In this document: in pieces, positions 61,136 to 64,000 of the stretch
Layout: every line of letters begins with the position of its first letter
How positions within the stretch are numbered: the stretch's first letter is position 1
Origin: Mageeibacillus sp. UBA1212
Lineage (GTDB): Bacteria > Bacillota > Clostridia > UBA1212
Reading direction: 5' to 3'
DNA length: 64,000 nucleotides
Assembly: GCA_002309655.1 (NCBI GenBank)
Contig: DBXM01000016.1
Span: 75,977 to 139,976, forward strand
The notes under the pieces: generated by a model
Told to the model about the DNA's origin: nothing
Database searches by the model: none
The model's input: only the letters and a program-made list of their open reading frames with translations
Position numbers and translations under genes: made by a program

Positions 61136-62773
61136 TCATTCAAGTTCGCGGACCGTCGCGCCCTCGGCGTTGGACAGCCAGCCTATGTTGTACGAGTGGT
61201 CGCCCACCCTCTCCAAATCGTGCATCAGCTGCACGAATATAATTCCCGTTTCGGTATTGCACTCCTTTGCGCGAAGCCTGTTCACGTGGTTGTTCTGGGC
61301 CTCTTTCGTGAGCTCGTCGATCGAATTCTCGAGGTTGTGCATCGCGATAAGGTCGTGTTCAGGCGCCGAGTCGGCCAGGAAGTCCTTGATCGCGAGGTCG
61401 TAGAGCTTCAGGTTTTTCTCCATAATCGGACCGACTTCGCTCTTGGCCGTGTCGGAAAAGCCGGTGTCGATTTCAAGGAACGACTCGGTCTTCTCGACGA
61501 TGTTGATCGCGTGGTCGGAAATTCGCTCGATATCCGTCACCACGTGGAAAACGCGGCCGATGTAGTTGGATACGTCCTGGGGAAGCGCGTTCACGTTTAC
61601 GGAGATCATGTACTCGGAAATTGCGTTCGTCAGGAAGTCCACCATGTCCTCCTGGTCGCGGATTCTGTCGGCGTTTTCGAGCGACCGGCGCATAAGACCG
61701 TCGACGGCCAGCGTCAGGTTTTCGCGCGCGAGAGCCGCCATTCTGCCGACTTCCTTCTGGATCTGGATCTTGGCTGTGGAGGGAGAATATTTCAGCTTCG
61801 GGTCGATGTACTCGAGCCGCATCTCGCCTTCGTGGTCGACCTTCGGGATGATCTTGTACGCGAGCTTGACGAGCAGCTTCGAGAACGGAAGCAGCAGGAT
61901 TGCGGTGGCCAGCTTGAAAATGATGTGCAGCATCGAGATCTGGAACATCTCGGTGGCGCCGGTGGCCTGAATCCACTGCGTATAAGGAGTAAAAAGCGTC
62001 AGCGGCACGAATATCAGCGTTCCGACGACGTTGTAGATGAAATAGATGACCGCGGCGCGTTTCGCGTTGTTTTTCGCGTTGAACGAAGAGATGAACGGAG
62101 GCGTCGATGACCCCACGTTGATGCCGCAGACCATGCATGAAGCGAACCCGATAGGCATCAGCCCCTGCACCGCCAGCGCCTGAACGACACCGACTGAAGC
62201 GCTCGAGCTCTGGGTTATCGCGCAGAAAATCAAACCGACCAAAAGGCCGAGTATCGGCCACGCGCCGGCCCAGCCCAGAAACTTCTGGAACCACTCCAGG
62301 TCCTTCAGCCCCTTCATCGAGCTGCTCATCATCTTGAGGCCCAGGAACAGAAGTCCGAAGCCCATCACGATCTGGCCGAGCTTTTTGTTGCCCTTCTTCT
62401 TACCGTACAGAATCAGTATTCCGCCGGCGAAAATGCACAGCGGAGCGATGAACGAAATATCCAGTGCGATAAGGATACTCGTTATTGTGGTACCGACGTT
62501 CGAGCCGATGATGACCGCCGTCGCCTGCGCCAGGTCGATAATTCCCGCGTTGACGAGACCCATCACCATGACTGTCGCCGCCGCCGAACTCTGAATGACC
62601 GCGGTCGCACCGACGCCGAACAGAAACCCCTTGATCGGGTTCCCGGTCAGCTTCTCCATTATCTTGCTCAGTTTCGCGCCTGCGGCGGATTCGAGCCCCT
62701 GCCCCATGAATTTCATTCCGAACAGGAACAGCCCGAGCCCTCCCAGCAGCTGCAGGACATCTGTAAATCCCAT
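61136..62773 (-). CDS. Na/Pi cotransporter family protein with PhoU-like domain
   Basis: The 545-residue protein has two repeats of the Na/Pi cotransporter fold, with QSSAAATVMVMGLV near 61 and QSSSASVGVVQALAV near 188 as the conserved QSS motifs, and about nine membrane segments. The NVGTT motif of the first half is kept, while the second half has NVGSSTPP. A cytoplasmic PhoU-like helical domain follows (about 340-530, with IERISDHAINIVE and LERVGDHSYNIG). It probably imports phosphate with sodium. GGAGGA precedes the ATG. The L,D-transpeptidase gene upstream of 61136 is unrelated in function as far as can be seen. Confidence 0.9.
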   Translation of the reverse strand: MGFTDVLQLLGGLGLFLFGMKFMGQGLESAAGAKLSKIMEKLTGNPIKGFLFGVGATAVIQSSAAATVMVMGLVNAGIIDLAQATAVIIGSNVGTTITSILIALDISFIAPLCIFAGGILILYGKKKGNKKLGQIVMGFGLLFLGLKMMSSSMKGLKDLEWFQKFLGWAGAWPILGLLVGLIFCAITQSSSASVGVVQALAVQGLMPIGFASCMVCGINVGSSTPPFISSFNAKNNAKRAAVIYFIYNVVGTLIFVPLTLFTPYTQWIQATGATEMFQISMLHIIFKLATAILLLPFSKLLVKLAYKIIPKVDHEGEMRLEYIDPKLKYSPSTAKIQIQKEVGRMAALARENLTLAVDGLMRRSLENADRIRDQEDMVDFLTNAISEYMISVNVNALPQDVSNYIGRVFHVVTDIERISDHAINIVEKTESFLEIDTGFSDTAKSEVGPIMEKNLKLYDLAIKDFLADSAPEHDLIAMHNLENSIDELTKEAQNNHVNRLRAKECNTETGIIFVQLMHDLERVGDHSYNIGWLSNAEGATVRELE

Positions 62774-62809
62774 AAATCCGATTCCTCCGGTTCAGCGGGA
62801 ACGCTCAAA

Positions 62810-63868
62810 CTAGATATTTACTGTCACGCTTTTGCCTGTTCTGGCCGATTCGAAAAGCGCGTCGATAACGTTCATGACTCTCAGCGACTCCTCGTGCTTT
62901 ACGATCAGTTCCTCGCGGCCCTCGATGGCGGCGGTAACGTTCCTGTAGAATTCGCACCAGTCGGTCTTCACGTCGGGAAGCGGGAGCTCCTCGGTTGTCT
63001 CGCGCGGCCGCGGCGCCATTGTTCTCGTCGGGCCCGCCTCGGTGTAGACGATAACGCTGTCCCACCCGAGATCCTTGTCGTCGGCGAGTTTCACGATCTT
63101 TCCGTTGCACGCCCAGTCCGTAATGACAGCGGTTCCGTCCTCGCAGAGAAGGTGCCACCTGGGCTGGTTGATAAAGCAGTTCGTGTCGACCTGAAGCATC
63201 GCGTTGAGTCCGGACTCGAACTTGATGATCGCCTTGAAGTTGTCGTCGACATCGTCGGTGAATATCGAAAACGTGTCTGCGTAGACCTCTTTAACCTTCG
63301 ATTTGTCGAGCCACATAATCTGATCGAGAATGTGGATGCCCCAGTCGTAGATCATTCCGCCGCCGTTCTCCCTGCGTCCGCGCCATTCCTGCAGCACACG
63401 CTTCGAGCCCTGCACGCGGCTCTCGACCATATAAGGTTTCCCGATGACTCCGCTGTTTACGATCTCTCTGATGATGCGGTAGTCCCTGTCCCACCTTCTG
63501 TTCTGGTGGACCGTGAACACCTTTCCGGTCTCGTCGGCCGTGGCGATTATCTCGCGAAGTTCGTCAGAATTGAGGGTGACGGGCTTTTCGCAGACGCAGT
63601 TCTTGCCGTGCCTGAGCACGTCGATTGAGATCTCTTTGTGAAAATTGTTCGGCGTCGCCACCAGCACAAGGTCGATCTCGGGATCCGACAAAAGCGCCTC
63701 TCTCGAGCCGTATGCCAGAAGTCCTCTTTCCAGAGCGTGCTGCTGCCGTTCCTCCCTGACGTCGAAAACGCCTTTCACCTCAACACAGTCACGAAGTCTC
63801 TCGCTGATGCATGAAAAATGGTACTCGCCCATTCCTCCGAATCCGATAATACCCATTTTGTGAATCAT
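62810..63868 (-). CDS. Gfo/Idh/MocA family NAD(P)-dependent oxidoreductase
   Basis: The 352-residue protein has the N-terminal Rossmann motif GFGGMG at 9-14, VLVATPNNFH near 75, CEKPVTLNSDELREI near 100 with the catalytic Lys of the EKP motif, and a second domain with GGGMIYDWGIHILDQIMWL near 170. It oxidises or reduces a sugar, inositol or related compound. The ATG at 63868 was chosen with AAGAGGA upstream; ATG codons further upstream lack a site. Its promoter and a palindrome lie in the leader. The nearest downstream gene is the phosphate cotransporter, 36 bases away. Confidence 0.92.
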   Translation of the reverse strand: MIHKMGIIGFGGMGEYHFSCISERLRDCVEVKGVFDVREERQQHALERGLLAYGSREALLSDPEIDLVLVATPNNFHKEISIDVLRHGKNCVCEKPVTLNSDELREIIATADETGKVFTVHQNRRWDRDYRIIREIVNSGVIGKPYMVESRVQGSKRVLQEWRGRRENGGGMIYDWGIHILDQIMWLDKSKVKEVYADTFSIFTDDVDDNFKAIIKFESGLNAMLQVDTNCFINQPRWHLLCEDGTAVITDWACNGKIVKLADDKDLGWDSVIVYTEAGPTRTMAPRPRETTEELPLPDVKTDWCEFYRNVTAAIEGREELIVKHEESLRVMNVIDALFESARTGKSVTVNI

Positions 63869-63904
63869 AAAAACGGTCCTCTTTCCGCTATGCATTTTAG
63901 AGTC

Positions 63905-63919
63905 CCGGGAAATTCCCGG
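63905..63919. promoter_or_regulatory. Palindrome just downstream of the promoter, possible operator
   Basis: CCGGGAA and TTCCCGG form a perfect 7-bp inverted repeat around one central base. It covers about +6 to +20 relative to the predicted start of transcription, a usual place for a repressor site. It could instead form a small hairpin in the leader. Confidence 0.4.
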
Positions 63920-63931
63920 AATCCCCATGTT

Positions 63932-63960
63932 ATTATAATACTGCGCGCGCGGGAAGTAAA
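63932..63960 (-). promoter_or_regulatory. Promoter of the oxidoreductase gene
   Basis: On the minus strand, TTTACT (63955-63960), a 17-bp spacer and a perfect TATAAT (63932-63937) lie about 65 bases before the start codon. Confidence 0.55.
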
Positions 63961-64000
63961 GAATCTTCGCCGCACGACCGTGTCAAGTTGTTGTTGGTAC

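Noticed and set aside
60275..62110. Long open frame on the plus strand opposite the L,D-transpeptidase and Na/Pi genes
   Set aside because: It runs antisense to two well-supported genes, is rich in Arg, Val and His, and matches no family. GC-rich codon use opens such frames.

Overview
The window looks like a chromosomal segment of an uncultured Gram-positive Clostridia-type bacterium (Bacillota), probably anaerobic and host- or gut-associated. This is inferred from the gene content: a clostridial-type LysA, YdbC, DUF5702 and TadE-like pilins, MgtE, RecN/NadK/EngB, many GGAGG ribosome binding sites, and many secreted lipoproteins with Thr/Pro/Glu-rich linkers. Base composition is fairly GC-rich, which leaves long meaningless open frames opposite many real genes. 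No phage, insertion sequence, rRNA or CRISPR array was seen. One tRNA gene (Leu, CAA) is present. Most recognisable promoters have a TTGNNN box, a 17-bp spacer and TATAAT.

Layout. 1-1.8 kb: end of a Gfo/Idh/MocA oxidoreductase and a sugar phosphate isomerase/epimerase. 1.8-13 kb, minus strand: housekeeping genes (recN, nadK, dCMP deaminase, a YfcE-type phosphoesterase, a rhamnulokinase), then engB-lysA-XRE/cupin regulator-acyl-CoA synthetase, then cinA. 13-14.7 kb: a secreted transglutaminase-like protein carrying a dockerin. 15-17.6 kb, plus strand: an operon of inositol-monophosphatase-like, EEP-phosphatase-like and esterase genes. 17.8-19.75 kb: mgtE with a roughly 375-nt leader holding a small open frame and an intrinsic-terminator hairpin. 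19.8-30.5 kb: lipoproteins and proteins related to carbohydrate binding or hydrolysis (GH99-like, DUF5107, DUF4832, a five-bladed-propeller lipoprotein) around the tRNA gene. 30.6-34.1 kb: a three-gene TadE/DUF5702 pilin-like operon preceded by nine 10-bp-spaced repeats resembling Spo0A boxes. 34.2-41.6 kb: an acyltransferase, DUF3737, alkaline phosphatase, acyl-CoA ligase, DUF3846 and a GH127-like gene. 41.8-47.9 kb: two large surface proteins with Cna-B and MucBP-like repeats, and two beta-solenoid paralogs. 48.2-49.4 kb: ydbC-comF. 49.7-58.6 kb: branched-chain amino acid synthesis (cimA, ilvN, ilvB, leuA) interleaved with a fused phosphoglycerate kinase-triosephosphate isomerase gene. 58.6-64 kb: a double class II aldolase protein, an L,D-transpeptidase lipoprotein, a Na/Pi cotransporter and a second Gfo/Idh/MocA oxidoreductase.

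How the genes fit together. CimA, IlvB and IlvN together imply isoleucine made from pyruvate through citramalate, and LeuA commits carbon to leucine. The carbohydrate genes suggest scavenging of complex plant or host glycans. The most interesting signals are regulatory: the apparent attenuator upstream of mgtE and the array of 0A-box-like repeats upstream of the pilin operon. The surface-protein pair whose MucBP-like repeat is split across the gene junction is the most unusual protein-level observation.
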